Source of the DNA: Pollenia angustigena
Lineage: Eukaryota; Arthropoda; Insecta; Diptera; Polleniidae
Direction: 5' to 3'
Length of the DNA: 64,000 nucleotides
NCBI GenBank assembly: GCA_930367215.1
Contig: OV884059.1
Coordinates: 97,142,993 to 97,206,992, forward strand
The position numbers and the translations under genes are program-made. This document shows, one piece after another, positions 54,275 through 64,000 of this stretch; position 1 is the first letter of the stretch, and the number at the start of each line of letters is the position of its first letter. The notes beneath the pieces were generated by a model, which did no database searches, had not been told where the DNA came from, and saw only the letters and a list, made by a program, of their open reading frames with translations.

Positions 54275-55705
54275 TTAGTTTCAACCTAATTCGGGTACGC
54301 TGAATCAATGGTGCTAACCGTTTTTTAGCTCTTGTTTTCGAGATATACCGTTATTTGGAAAATGGAGGAGGCTGCACAAAATATTCTCGTATCTCAAAAA
54401 CTGTTAAGTTTGTTGAATTTACTAAACAAACCCGGAGTTCCGCAATTGAAATTCTTAAATTTGGACCCTGCAGCGCTTGGATGTCCGCAGATGGATCAAA
54501 TGTATGACCAACCCCATTTTATTTTTCATCTTTATCATTTATTCCTTAAGGGCGCTCCCATGCAAAATGTTCAATACAGTCTAGAGATATATTGAAGAAA
54601 AATCCTGATTACTTCCAAGCAATCGGCCCTAGAGGAATAAAATGTATGACGGAACTTTATTTGTTATTCATTCTTTACATTTTATCAAAAGATACTTGCC
54701 ATATGGGCAAATCCTGCGTGACGAACGCTACATTCGTTAGCGTTTTCTGATTGAAATATAAACATTTTTAAGTCTTGAATGGCATATATCATGATTTCTT
54801 AGCAAGTATTTGTAGCGAAATAATTGATCACAAAGTTTCGTGACGCAGTGGACATAACTTCAAAGGTTGAAGTACGTTTTCATAATTCTTAGCGAATTTC
54901 GCATGAATCTAATTCCTAAAAGAAAGATGACTATAAGAGAATTCTAAATGCACTTATTCGCAGCCAAAAAATGTTGTGATTTTTTGACAAAAGCCGTGAA
55001 CCCTTTGTGACGCACGCCTCTCAGCGCACGCTACAGTTTTTTTCAGTAGTATATTATTATTATATTTTATTTATTTTAACAAAACCAATTATATTTTTAT
55101 GAATTGCATTTCTTAAACTAATTTCTTAATAATGAATATAAACTGTTTTTTAACGAAATTTATATTTTGAAGAGTCTGCTCTAAGTGCTATTTTAAGCAC
55201 AAAAATCCTCTAAAATAATGCTAATTTCACGTTTAACATTAAGAAATCAGGGGTGGGGTAGGATTTGTTAAAAAATTTTCCATAAATGATCATTGAAATA
55301 CATATTCTTTAATATAGAAATGAAATTATACATCTAGTCTTATATTCCATTAAAAAAAATAATTTGTAAAATTTTTGGTTGGTGGACTGTTTCTGGGATT
55401 TGCCCATATATCTCCACCACTAGGGGTGCTCGTTTAATAAAATTCTGTGACAGTTTAATTAAATTCTTAAATTTGGCCTCTGCAGCGCCTGGGATGCCCC
55501 AAGATAGGTAAAATGTATGACCAACCCCACTTTATTTTTCATCTCAATAAATTCTTTTTTACATACCTACCCTTAAGGGGGCGACCGTACAAAATGTTCA
55601 TTACAGACTAGAAATATATTGAAGAAACCCAACCAAAAAAAAAAAAAAAAAACGGTTAGCATCACTGGATGCAGCATACCCAAATTAGATTAAAACGCCA
55701 ATTGC
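54275..55705. repeat. Compound repeat: inverted outer blocks, internal direct duplication
   Basis: CTAATTCGGGTACGCTGAAT and GTGCTAACCGTTTTTT (54283-54328) recur inverted at 55650-55702. Inside, AAATTCTTAAATTTGG, CTGCAGCGC, ATGTATGACCAACCCCA and CAAAATGTTCA (54447-54600) recur directly at 55457-55632. Between the direct copies lies a TA-flanked TIR element. The open frame at 54332-54595 is within the repeat and has no domain. Confidence 0.6.
54704..55406. mobile_element. 703-bp TIR element, 'TGGGCAAATCC' ends, TA flanks
   Basis: TGGGCAAATCCTGCGTGACG at 54704 faces GGGATTTGCCCA ending at 55406, each bordered by TA (54702-54703, 55407-55408). TGACGNACGCTAC-like words recur near 54718, 54838 and 55000. 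No transposase. Confidence 0.65.
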
Positions 55706-57534
55706 CCATCTTATCTATTTTTTCAACTAGCACAGTGTGAAACATTGTGTCATTATTATAAAAAAAAAATCTTTTGTTATAATTTTCTAAACAAATAACT
55801 TTTATTGCATAACTTAAATTTTTGTTATATATATTTTTTATAAATTTTATATTATTTTACATACTTGTCTTGTAACCATTTAAGCAGCAGAATTTTGTCG
55901 AAAATGTCTAACAAATTTTTCAACTTAACATTTTCTTCTTTTTATAAACAATAAAAATGCTTTTGAAACCTTTTGCCATTAACCCTTTACGTCGTTTCGA
56001 GTTCCTCTTTATATTCTCACAATATAATCAATAAAATAAAAATAAAAATAAAAAAAACGGACTATAAAATTTTATGGTTCATGTAAACGAGCATGTTTAA
56101 GCACACGAATGTAAATATAATTATTAGGGTAGCATAAAATAGGCAACTTATAAATAAATAATATAAATTATATTTATTTACGGTTGGGATTAATCATCTT
56201 AATTCCTAGTTTAAAAATTTGCAAAACTCATTTACAGTCAGGGAATAAAGTATTAACACACAATTAAAATTTGTGTCCCGTGTGTTCACTAGCAACTTTA
56301 ACCTTTATGTCCTCGGTAGTCTACATTTGTAGCATTTATGAAGAAAAAGTTGAATAAAAATAAATTTCCACAACAACAGGGTCCGAAATTTTCAGTAGCT
56401 TCCGTAAAATCAATTCTAAGCAGTTTTGGCTACTGACACGTTAAAAATATAATTTACAGTACCCACCAGACTCTACAAACGTAGACACCATATTAAATGT
56501 ATGGAAATTCACATCGTTCTTTTACTCAAATTTTTTTGAATGGAGCATGTCGTACATGTAATTTAGTATTTTTTTTTAACTTTTGTTTGCACGTTTGTGT
56601 ATGCATGCGTGTGCTTTAGGGTTGCCAGACGGGCTTGATTTGGCTTGATTGTTAAGCTATTTCAATGAGTTCCAAGAATCAAGCAAAATATCATTTGCCA
56701 AGCGAAGCCGGAATTTTAAAAACTGTCCCATTAAATGGTTAAGAAAATCGAGAAACAGTGACAATTATTCATCTATTTGATATTTTTGGGCTGCAGTTAT
56801 AATGTATTTTGTCGGAAAGAGCTTTGGGAATTTATATCCCAAGGAATTTTGAATTGTTAGAAAATAATGTATAGCAGGACTAACAGACTCTAGTTTGTTT
56901 TTTATTTATACCATAATCCATTAATTTGAAGCATCTATATTGTCTTTAGAAAGCAATTTTGGATTTACAGATATTATACGAAATATCGGAGTAAAATGAA
57001 GTCCTTCTTTCTCATATTGTTTCTGCGTTCCTATGATTTCTAGTAGAAAGAGGTAATTATTTGTCTATTCGTAGATCATTTATAGACCGTTTATTTTAAG
57101 TTTATTTTATGCGAAAGTTGAATAAAATAGTTCATAATGTATAATAAGACTTTTAAAAATTAAGTTTTATGGGTGGACCGATCTGGCGAAATTTCAATTG
57201 CAAGCCATTCCGGTCTTTACGGGGATCGTTACATCAACTCCGCATTTATTTGATCAATATTGTAAAAACTATAAACTTGTATTAAAAACGAACTTACGTA
57301 TGAAGGTCCACCTGTGTTAAGGGGTATAAATAATATAAATAGCTGCAAAACCAATACTAATGGAGTATTTACATTTCGGATCTGGGAAATTCAAATCTTT
57401 TTGAAATTATTCAATTCAGTTAAGTGGTTTCATAACTATAAGCTTCCAAAGATGACACCTACGCAGATACAAAAGCAAGGTACCAGTGAGCCCAATAGTT
57501 TTTTTTTACATCTTACTGACAGATTTGAGACATA
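55706..57534. other. AT-rich DNA without a recognised feature
   Basis: GGGTTGCCAGACGGGCTTGA near 56620 resembles a hAT-type solo end. No gene or paired repeat was recognised. Confidence 0.3.
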
Positions 57535-58296
57535 CAGGGGTGTCAAAGAATCCAAGTCGGTTTTGCTCATGGTCGGTTTTGCAAACCAATATTGGTTTCA
57601 TTTGGTGTCATGAAAACAAGTCGGATTTGTTATTTTCGAATACAAATAAAACCGAATTTTGAATCAGCTATTTAATGTTTTGGCTCATGTGTTTACAGCT
57701 TTAAATGCAATTCTTAATTGATAATTTTGTAAATAATAATTTTTGCGCTAAAATATTTTTAAAATCTGTGTATTTAAACTAAAGGAAAATTATAAAAAGA
57801 AAATAAGAAGAGGTAATACAGTAAACTTATGAAATAAATGCTATCGTTGTATTACTTGCATTGCATTTGTTTATATTTGTGTAAACGAATTTATTAAAAT
57901 TATAAAAAAATTAGTTGACTAACGTATAAACAAATAGAATGACCACTGCTGTTGTTGCAAATTTCTTGTTTGCAGAAAAAGACTTTTGCGAATTTGTAGC
58001 AGCCGCATATTACCGGAAGCATACTATTTATCCAAAAAAATCTAACTGTTGAAAAAAATAAGAAATCAAGCTTTTAACAACTATTTGTATTTCCAATAAA
58101 AAAAATTAGAGCTGTAAGCTGTTTGGTTTATTTTCAATAAAAAACCCGATAGCAATGGTTTCTGTGACACCTAAAACCAGCACTAATTTTAGTTCGAACA
58201 AAAAACCGACAACATTGGATTTCAGGACACCAACGTATTTTTTTTTTGTCGGTTTCAAATCCAATACCAATAGGATTGGTTTCTATGACACCCCTG
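57535..58296. mobile_element. 762-bp hAT-like non-autonomous element, 'CAGGGGTGTCA' ends
   Basis: CAGGGGTGTCAAAGAATCC at 57535 faces the complement of CAGGGGTGTCATAGAAACC ending at 58296. Subterminal AAACCGAC / GTCGGTTTT and CCAATATTGG-type words recur near both ends. ATA lies on both sides, but a clean 8-bp duplication is not visible (AGACATA versus AGACACA, offset). No transposase. Confidence 0.75.
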
Positions 58297-59149
58297 ATAG
58301 ACACAATTTTTCGTATGTACTTCGTATCACCCTAATCTTATTATACTTAAAATTATTTCTCTCCTTTTCAAAATATTGAGGTATTCTTTAGCTATTGTTA
58401 TTGAAATCAATTTAGAAAACTCATATGCATAGATTTTGGATCTTAGTTATTGAAATAAAATTCAAAAAATATTCATTTATATGGGGAAAAAGAAAACAAT
58501 ATAAAAACTCCTTTTGTTAAAACCTTACAAATTTCTATGGAAAAAGGTCAGTTTGTAACATTCATTAAAATTTATTATAAACTAGAAATCAAATGCAAAC
58601 ATAAAATTGTCCTCAAGGATATAAAAAAATACTGTAGAACTAGATACAAACAATAGTTACTCAATAGAAGTTAAAGTAAAAAGCATTTTCATTTACCTGT
58701 GATGATTTTATTTTGAAAATATATAAAGATTTTATTTCAATTATATTCATGTATAATTTGTAGCACATCTTCAAACACAAATTGAATTTATATGGGGACA
58801 TCATTAAAATTAATTTGACTAGAAGCTTTTGTGCTAACCAGAAATCCCTTTTATATTATATCACCCATAAAATTTAACAATTTTTATCATGGTCATGCTT
58901 TTTGATGTGTGTGGGATGGGATGTGGCTGAACGTGTTGCGTGTGCAAAAGGGATTTTAAGATTCATGATTTAGTTAATTTCTGTAATCAGAAGTTATGGT
59001 CGTTTTAGCTATTTAATTTACATTTCAAATGAATTTACTTTAATACTTAAATCTTATTCATTATATTAAATCATTGTACGGTTTTATATTTGTAAAAGCA
59101 GTATTTTCAAAAAAATATACAATATACATATACAGAGAAAACAGATTCG
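58297..59149. other. AT-rich DNA without a recognised feature
   Basis: No gene or repeat unit was recognised. TACAGAGAAAACA at 59131 resembles the short-repeat ends at 52386. Confidence 0.3.
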
Positions 59150-60170
59150 TGATCACAACCGAATTTGGCGCCAATCGAATTTCGTCGGTTGCATGTACTA
59201 TCACACAATTCGGTTCCAATTACTGAAAATTTTGTTGCTTAACATACTAGTTTTGATAGCAACATTTGAATTTACGTACACTATCAGTTATGACAACAGA
59301 TATTGTTAGGTGTTAGTATGATTATTAGAAATAAAAATTATGCTTACACCCGAATATATGATAGATGCAACTGAATTAACACATAATTGGTGTTCATAAC
59401 AAGAGATTTGATTGTCGTTATCAATATATTTTTTTTAACCGGTCAAATGTAGCCCATAAGGGGCAAGGACTTGTCCAAAGGTAATCTCAATGAATGGAAA
59501 AAATGGGTTATTTTACAGTACGATGTCCTAGGGCAGGACCATATAACCCAGCTTGCATTACAAAGGGGAAGTCTTAAAACTTCTCCATGGTATACTCTAG
59601 AGGATTTGCTTTTAAATCGTTTCAAAACGAAAACATGTCGTTAAAAAACGAAGACATGTCATTTCACTGTAAACTCTTTTTAATAATGACATTGTCCATA
59701 CTTGCACTACATTGGACCAGTCCAGGATCAAAATAGATCAAGAAGTTCAATATAATTTGCAGGGTATAAAAAATAATACATACATTCATACATACATATG
59801 TATGTACGTGTATATGTTCATACCTATAAGAATACGTAAATTACTTACCCTTATTTATTAAGTTTTTCACATTTTCCATTTTTGACCGCAAATATATTTT
59901 TTAAATAAAATATTAAAAATTAATTTAATCTATCAAATGTTTTGACAGAAAATTTAGTAAGCAATTGGGGCTTTTAACTATTTTTTGGTTGTGAATTCCG
60001 AATAATTATATTTGCATTTGTTGTACTCGAATTAAATCTATTCCAACAATCAATAATTAGCTGCAATAAATGAATAATCATTTATATTACAAAATATATT
60101 GACGAAAGCAAATTATTGATTGCAATGACCAATATTCAGTATTGCCCTATATTAAATTCGGTTGTGATTC
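59150..60170. mobile_element. ~1-kb TIR element, 'TCACAACCGAATTT' ends, with a nested repeat
   Basis: GATCACAACCGAATTTGG at 59151 faces the complement of GAATCACAACCGAATTTAAT ending at 60170. Words such as AACCGAATT / AATTCGGTT recur inside. The 59450-59766 repeat is nested in it. No transposase. Confidence 0.6.
59450..59766. mobile_element. Related copy of the 'CCCTGCAA' element at 10497-10849, opposite orientation
   Basis: GGACCATATAACCCAGCTT, AAAACATGTCGTTAAAAAACG, TGACATTGTCCATACTTGCA and CATTGGACCAGTCCA are the reverse complements of blocks at 10530-10730, in mirrored order. It ends with ATAATTTGCAGGGTA, matching the left end of that element. Its other end is not preserved. Confidence 0.65.
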
Positions 60171-60898
60171 TAACCATTTGTACTAATTTTTAGAACTTAA
60201 TTAAATTAGTTATCATAACTAATAAAAGAATTAAAGGAATCATATTTCAGTTAGAACATCATTTTTATAATCAAGAGAATTAAAAATCAGTTAGAACTAT
60301 ACATTTTTAATAGTTGCAATAATAAATCATGTTACTTGATCAATATTTTATTACTACAACCGTTTCCCAACCAATTTGTTTTCTGTGTGTATTAACCGGA
60401 AGTGCTGACTTTGACAAAGGAGAAATATACCTCTCAAAGAAATATACCTCTCAGCATGACGAAAAAGATACGACCATGCTGAATTGGGGATGTCACACTA
60501 TAAAAATTGTGGTCTTACTCTACAGTAACTTCTAAAATTAAACAACTGTTTTAGGACGTTTGAAAGAAGCTGGATTTATGTAAAAAAATTTGTTCTTTTA
60601 ACGTTAAGCCAAATAAATTTAAAAAGTGATTTTGCATGAACGAAATGCTGATAAACCATCACAGAGAGGTCATTTTTCATTGCAGGCCATGCAAAATGGA
60701 TCCGGGGGGTGTTATCATATAGTGAAAAAGATGCCAGACGTTAAATTATTAACTGTACCGAAGACAAATGCTTTGCTTGTAGCATACAAAACCCGCAAAT
60801 ATGCGATTAGACTTTATGCCGTAATACACAATCCTGACACCACTCGGCCAACCTTTGCAAGATTAGTGAAAATTAATTAATGAAAATTAAGAAAATAT
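60171..60898. other. No recognised gene
   Basis: The open frame at 60626-60880 starts with GTG rather than ATG and shows no domain. AAATATACCTCTCA is duplicated in tandem near 60424-60452. Confidence 0.3.
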
Positions 60899-61197
60899 AG
60901 GCTTGAGTTCATCAAATTTAATTTTCATTAAATTATTTTTACTGACGAAAGGAATTTTTACAACATGAAATTTAATTAAGAAAATGTAGGCTTGGAAGTT
61001 TGGCTTTACTCGGCTTTAAGTCGATAACTAGCCACGCTCGTTTAAGCTAAAAAAAGCAATTTAAAAAAAAATGTTGTTCTTCTTTTTTAAAAATTGTTTT
61101 TGATCATTTTAGTTTAGGCTTGAGTTCATCAAATTTAATTTTCATTTAATTAATTTTACTGAAGGAAGGAATTTTTACAACATGAAATTTAATTAAA
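60899..61197 (+). repeat. Direct duplication of an ~80-bp block (217-bp shift)
   Basis: GGCTTGAGTTCATCAAATTT through TTACAACATGAAATTTAATT occurs at 60899-60979 and again at 61117-61197 with few differences. A partial third copy starts at 60987 (GTAGGCTTGG). Confidence 0.75.
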
Positions 61198-61762
61198 ATT
61201 TATTGATAATTTTCTTGGCTGAGCTGGGGCTGAATTTACATGTTTCAAGAATCAACACATTCTATCATCAGAATTCTTTGAGTTTTAACCTCTGCACAAC
61301 TGCGGTGCCTGCCAGCCAACAGTCAAACATATATATTTAACCAGTGGTACTGGTGGATCGAAATTGATGAACTCAAGCCCAACTAAAAATATCAAAAATT
61401 AAAAATTAGCAGTTCAACTAAAAATCACAATTGTTATTTTTCAAAACTTTTTTTCAAAGTGATATCCGAAACTACTAGACAAATTTAAAAACAAAGTAAG
61501 TACGGCTTTAAAATAATATTGTTGCCGAGTTTTGGAGTTTTTTCAACTAAATAAGGTGAACCGTTTTCAAGTTATTCCAATACATGTAGTGAAAGAGCCT
61601 TAATTTTGGACATAACGGTATGTCTCGAAAAGTTCAGCTGATAGGAAAAAATTGAGATTAGGTTTAAAATCAGCGACCTCAAATTGGTTAAACTTTGCAA
61701 TAAAATTCTAGATCGCACGAAAAAAAATTTAATTTTGTTCCCTTGTGAATTAAAAAAAAAAA
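61198..61762. other. AT-rich DNA without a recognised feature
   Basis: Nothing recognised. Confidence 0.35.
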
Positions 61763-62537
61763 CAAGTTAGAGTGCAATATTCGGCTGTGCCGAATCTTTG
61801 GTACCCTCCACCGACAGTTCGAATGTTTAAGGAGGATGTTATTATTATCTTAAACTGTGACGATTTGTTATTAATTATGGTTTTAGGTGTACTAAACTGT
61901 TTTCCGGGAGTAGGGTTTCTATGGGGCCTAGGGTAAATTATGTACCGATCTTCACGAAATTTCACAGTATCATTTATAGTACTATACAACTGTGACTTAC
62001 CAAATTTTGTTACGCTAGCGTTATGTTTTACGATTTTAGGCGTACTTAACTGTTTTCCGGGAGTAGTGTTTATATGGGGCTTAGGGTTAATTATGGACGG
62101 ATCTTCACGAAATTTAACAGCGTGATTTGCAGTCAAATAAAACAAATTTTTGCAAAATCTTATCTCATTCCGTGCCTTGTTCCAGCATTTATGTTATTTT
62201 TTCTAACAAAATTATCAATTTTTTTAGGTGGTGGTTCCACATTTTGATTCATAGCTCTGGTCCTACTAAACCGATTTTGCTTGATTTCAATCCCAAACTG
62301 CTTAGGATACAAGCAATTTGGCACCAAGTTCGTTCATTTCTTTTGAGTTTTGTGAAAGTGAGCTTGTTTTCAACAGACGGACAGACAGACGGACATGGCT
62401 AAATCGACTTAGAATTACTCAATGACCCAGAATATATATACTTGATGGGGTCTGAGATGAATAATAAAAAAGTTTCACACGGAATGACAAACTTAATATA
62501 CCCTCTTCACAACTAATTGTGGTGGAGGGTAAAAAAA
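61763..62537 (+). repeat. Fly repeat family B, near-complete copy with a 153-bp tandem duplication
   Basis: It begins ACAAGTTAGAGTGCAATATT and GGCTGTGCCGAATC, and ends GGAATGACAAACTTAATATA ... GTGGTGGAGGGTA. The block TTTTAGGTGTACTAAACTGT...GGAGTAG starting at 61881 repeats at 62034 (period 153). From 62119 on it aligns with 11640-12058. The minus-strand and plus-strand open frames here are not taken as genes. Confidence 0.75.
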
Positions 62538-62696
62538 TCAGTTTATCACACAAATGTCAAAGACACTTCATCGATGCGAAATCTATTTTATGGCTCAAAA
62601 TATTTTCCTTAGTGCTCTTACAGATGATTTAGAAATACTAGTTTTGGCGCAACAGCCAGCTCATTAGACTTGCGAGAGTAGTATCATTGGGTTAGT
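62538..62696. other. Short AT-rich spacer
   Basis: Nothing recognised. Confidence 0.3.
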
Positions 62697-63150
62697 ACTA
62701 GAGTTGTCAATTATTCGCCTTTCAACTTTGTTCGAATAGTTCAAATAATTGTTTTTGTTCGTTCGATCAAACGATTAAATCTAACAAATTGTTCGATTAA
62801 TCGATGAGAACAACGAATAAAAAAAATTATTTAATAAAAAAAAATTACTATGGAAAATCTTCCATTCCATTCGCATAAAATTTTTCATCTTAACTCCATA
62901 TCGTTGTATTTCTTAAAGGCATCGTAAAATCCTTAATTCCTTAATAATCCGATACTACTCTGGATTTACGAAAGGCGTTGGCAGACATACCATCTTCAGC
63001 TAAATTTCTGTCTACAATTTCTTCTGCAGAACAGCCCCTGTCTCTCTTAATGTATTTTTCCATTGACCCAAGTTCGGCATTTCTTGATGTCGTTGAATTA
63101 TCTTCCACCACATCGTTTTCAATGGTAATATTGTGAAAAAAAACATTTTT
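62697..63150 (-). pseudogene. hAT-family transposase remnant (N-terminal region), minus strand
   Basis: The minus strand from about 63120 reads NAELGSMEKYIKRDRGCSAE, EIVDRNLAEDGMSANAFRKS and RVVSDY, then a stop, IKDFTMP and further broken text. 'EExVxxLAxxDGxSxxAxxxSxxIRxxxxxxGFxxP' is the conserved block after the BED zinc finger in many insect hAT transposases. Downstream at 62697, TAGAGTTGTCAATTATTCG looks like a hAT-type end, followed by TTCGAT/ATCGAA-rich subterminal DNA. The catalytic core is missing. No stop-free full frame exists. Confidence 0.6.
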
Positions 63151-63521
63151 TAAAAAATATACACTCAGGTCTCGTTTTATGCGGATTTAAATACATATCT
63201 ACGATTTTTAAATTTACGATTTTTTTAGAATTTTAACAGCTTTTGAAAAATTAGATGTTTTTTAAGCTTTTTACCGTTTTACAACTAAAGCAAGTTTGCA
63301 GCACTGGTATATACATACGTCATTGTTTGTTTTATGTTGAGTTTTTTCTATGCATAGCCGATACGTATGTATGAGTGTTTTCATACTTATGAAGATCACA
63401 TAATAAAAGTTTTACAATATAATAAGTACGCCGAAGGCTAATTTCGGTAAAAACAAAATCAAAAACTTAGGTCGAAGTTTAAACATCAATCGATTTTCTA
63501 TTAGAATCACTTAATATTTAT
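63151..63521. other. AT-rich DNA without a recognised feature
   Basis: Nothing recognised. Confidence 0.3.
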
Positions 63522-64000
63522 ACCCACACCACAATAGTGGAGAGGGTATTATGCATTTGTGCTGATGTGTGTAACGCCTTAAAATAGTGGTCCTAGACCC
63601 ACCTTAAAGTATACCGATCTACTCAGAATCACTTTCTGAGTCGAACTAACGATGTCCGTACGGCTGGCTGGCTGTCCATGTAACCTTGTGCGCAAAGTGA
63701 GGTCGCAATTTTAGAGATAATCTGATAAAATTTGGGTCATAGGTTATTATTGGCACAAGGACCAAGCCTTCTTCCTCTCAGAAACTATCAAACCGATTTT
63801 AATGAAATTTAAAGCATAGATAGATCCATATCTATAGCTATACAGTTTTAAAAAAAAAAGGACCACAAGGGGAGGCAGGGGGCAATTTCTTCCTCTCACA
63901 AACTTGCAAACTGATTTTCAAGAAGTTTATAAACATAGATAAATCCATATTTACATGGACACATAAGCATGATGTGTTTTTAAATACTGTGGTGTAGGGT
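63522..64000 (+). repeat. Fly repeat family C, start of a copy running off the window
   Basis: TATACCCACACCACAATAGT, GAGGGTATTATGCATTTGTG, TGTAACGCC, ATCTACTCAGAATCAC and GGCTGGCTGTCCATGTAACC follow in order. Parts recur inverted at 12062-12312. Two similar sub-blocks (TCTCAGAAACTATCAAACCG at 63777 and TCTCACAAACTTGCAAACTG at 63894) form a 117-bp tandem duplication. The copy is cut by the window end. Confidence 0.7.

Larger units (their letters stand above)
2928..64000 (+). other. Probable very long dpr intron, filled with transposable elements
   Basis: GTAAGT at 2928-2933 is a consensus 5' splice donor. No second-Ig dpr exon or other host exon was recognised in the remaining 61 kb, and nearly every coding remnant belongs to a mobile element. 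Dpr genes are known for very long introns. That the whole stretch is a single intron is inferred. Confidence 0.5.

Noticed and set aside
60626..60880. 84-codon open frame with protein-like composition.
   Set aside because: It opens with GTG, has no recognised domain and no splice context. Left unannotated as a gene.

Overview
This window looks like AT-rich euchromatic intron DNA from a higher fly (Diptera: Brachycera, probably a muscoid/calyptrate). The one clear host coding exon is at 2717-2927 (+). It encodes the second half of the first immunoglobulin domain of a Dpr-family neuronal cell-surface protein, with good splice sites on both sides. No other host exon was recognised. Everything after 2927, and probably everything before 2717, is best read as very long dpr introns filled with transposable elements. 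That reading is an inference, because the next dpr exon is not visible.

Layout. 1-2716: upstream intron with dispersed repeats. 2717-2927: dpr exon. 3145-8970: repeats, a 1 kb terminal-inverted-repeat (TIR) element and, on the minus strand at 6396-7190, a decayed gene of an insect orphan or transposon-like family that still has a 65-bp GT-AG intron. 9213-10113: a mariner-family element flanked by TA. 12876-16081: a 271-bp hairpin MITE split by a 5'-truncated Jockey-type LINE with an intact 885-residue endonuclease/reverse transcriptase ORF; the LINE is bounded by an 11-bp target duplication. 16545-22100: TIR elements, degenerate tandem repeats and a tRNA-like segment. 25741-28026: a palindromic TIR element with a LINE fragment in its loop and a separate 442-bp element in its right arm. 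28630-36549: piggyBac-like, palindromic and TIR elements, including a head-to-tail dimer with a 9-bp target duplication. 37685-41338: a nest in which a piggyBac remnant interrupts a mariner-like transposase pseudogene, beside a 776-bp CACTA-ended hairpin. 42716-45575: an RTE-like LINE on the minus strand interrupted by a 494-bp hAT element with a perfect 8-bp duplication, plus a tRNA-derived SINE-like piece. 47065-64000: more MITEs, a second mariner, a Mutator-like element with a 9-bp duplication and a hAT transposase remnant.

There is no operon-like organisation. What links the features is insertion order. In three nests (the Jockey LINE in the hairpin, piggyBac in mariner, hAT in the RTE-like LINE), removing the younger element and one target copy rejoins the older sequence; in the two coding hosts the reading frame is restored. 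All homology calls come from reading motifs by eye. No database search was run.
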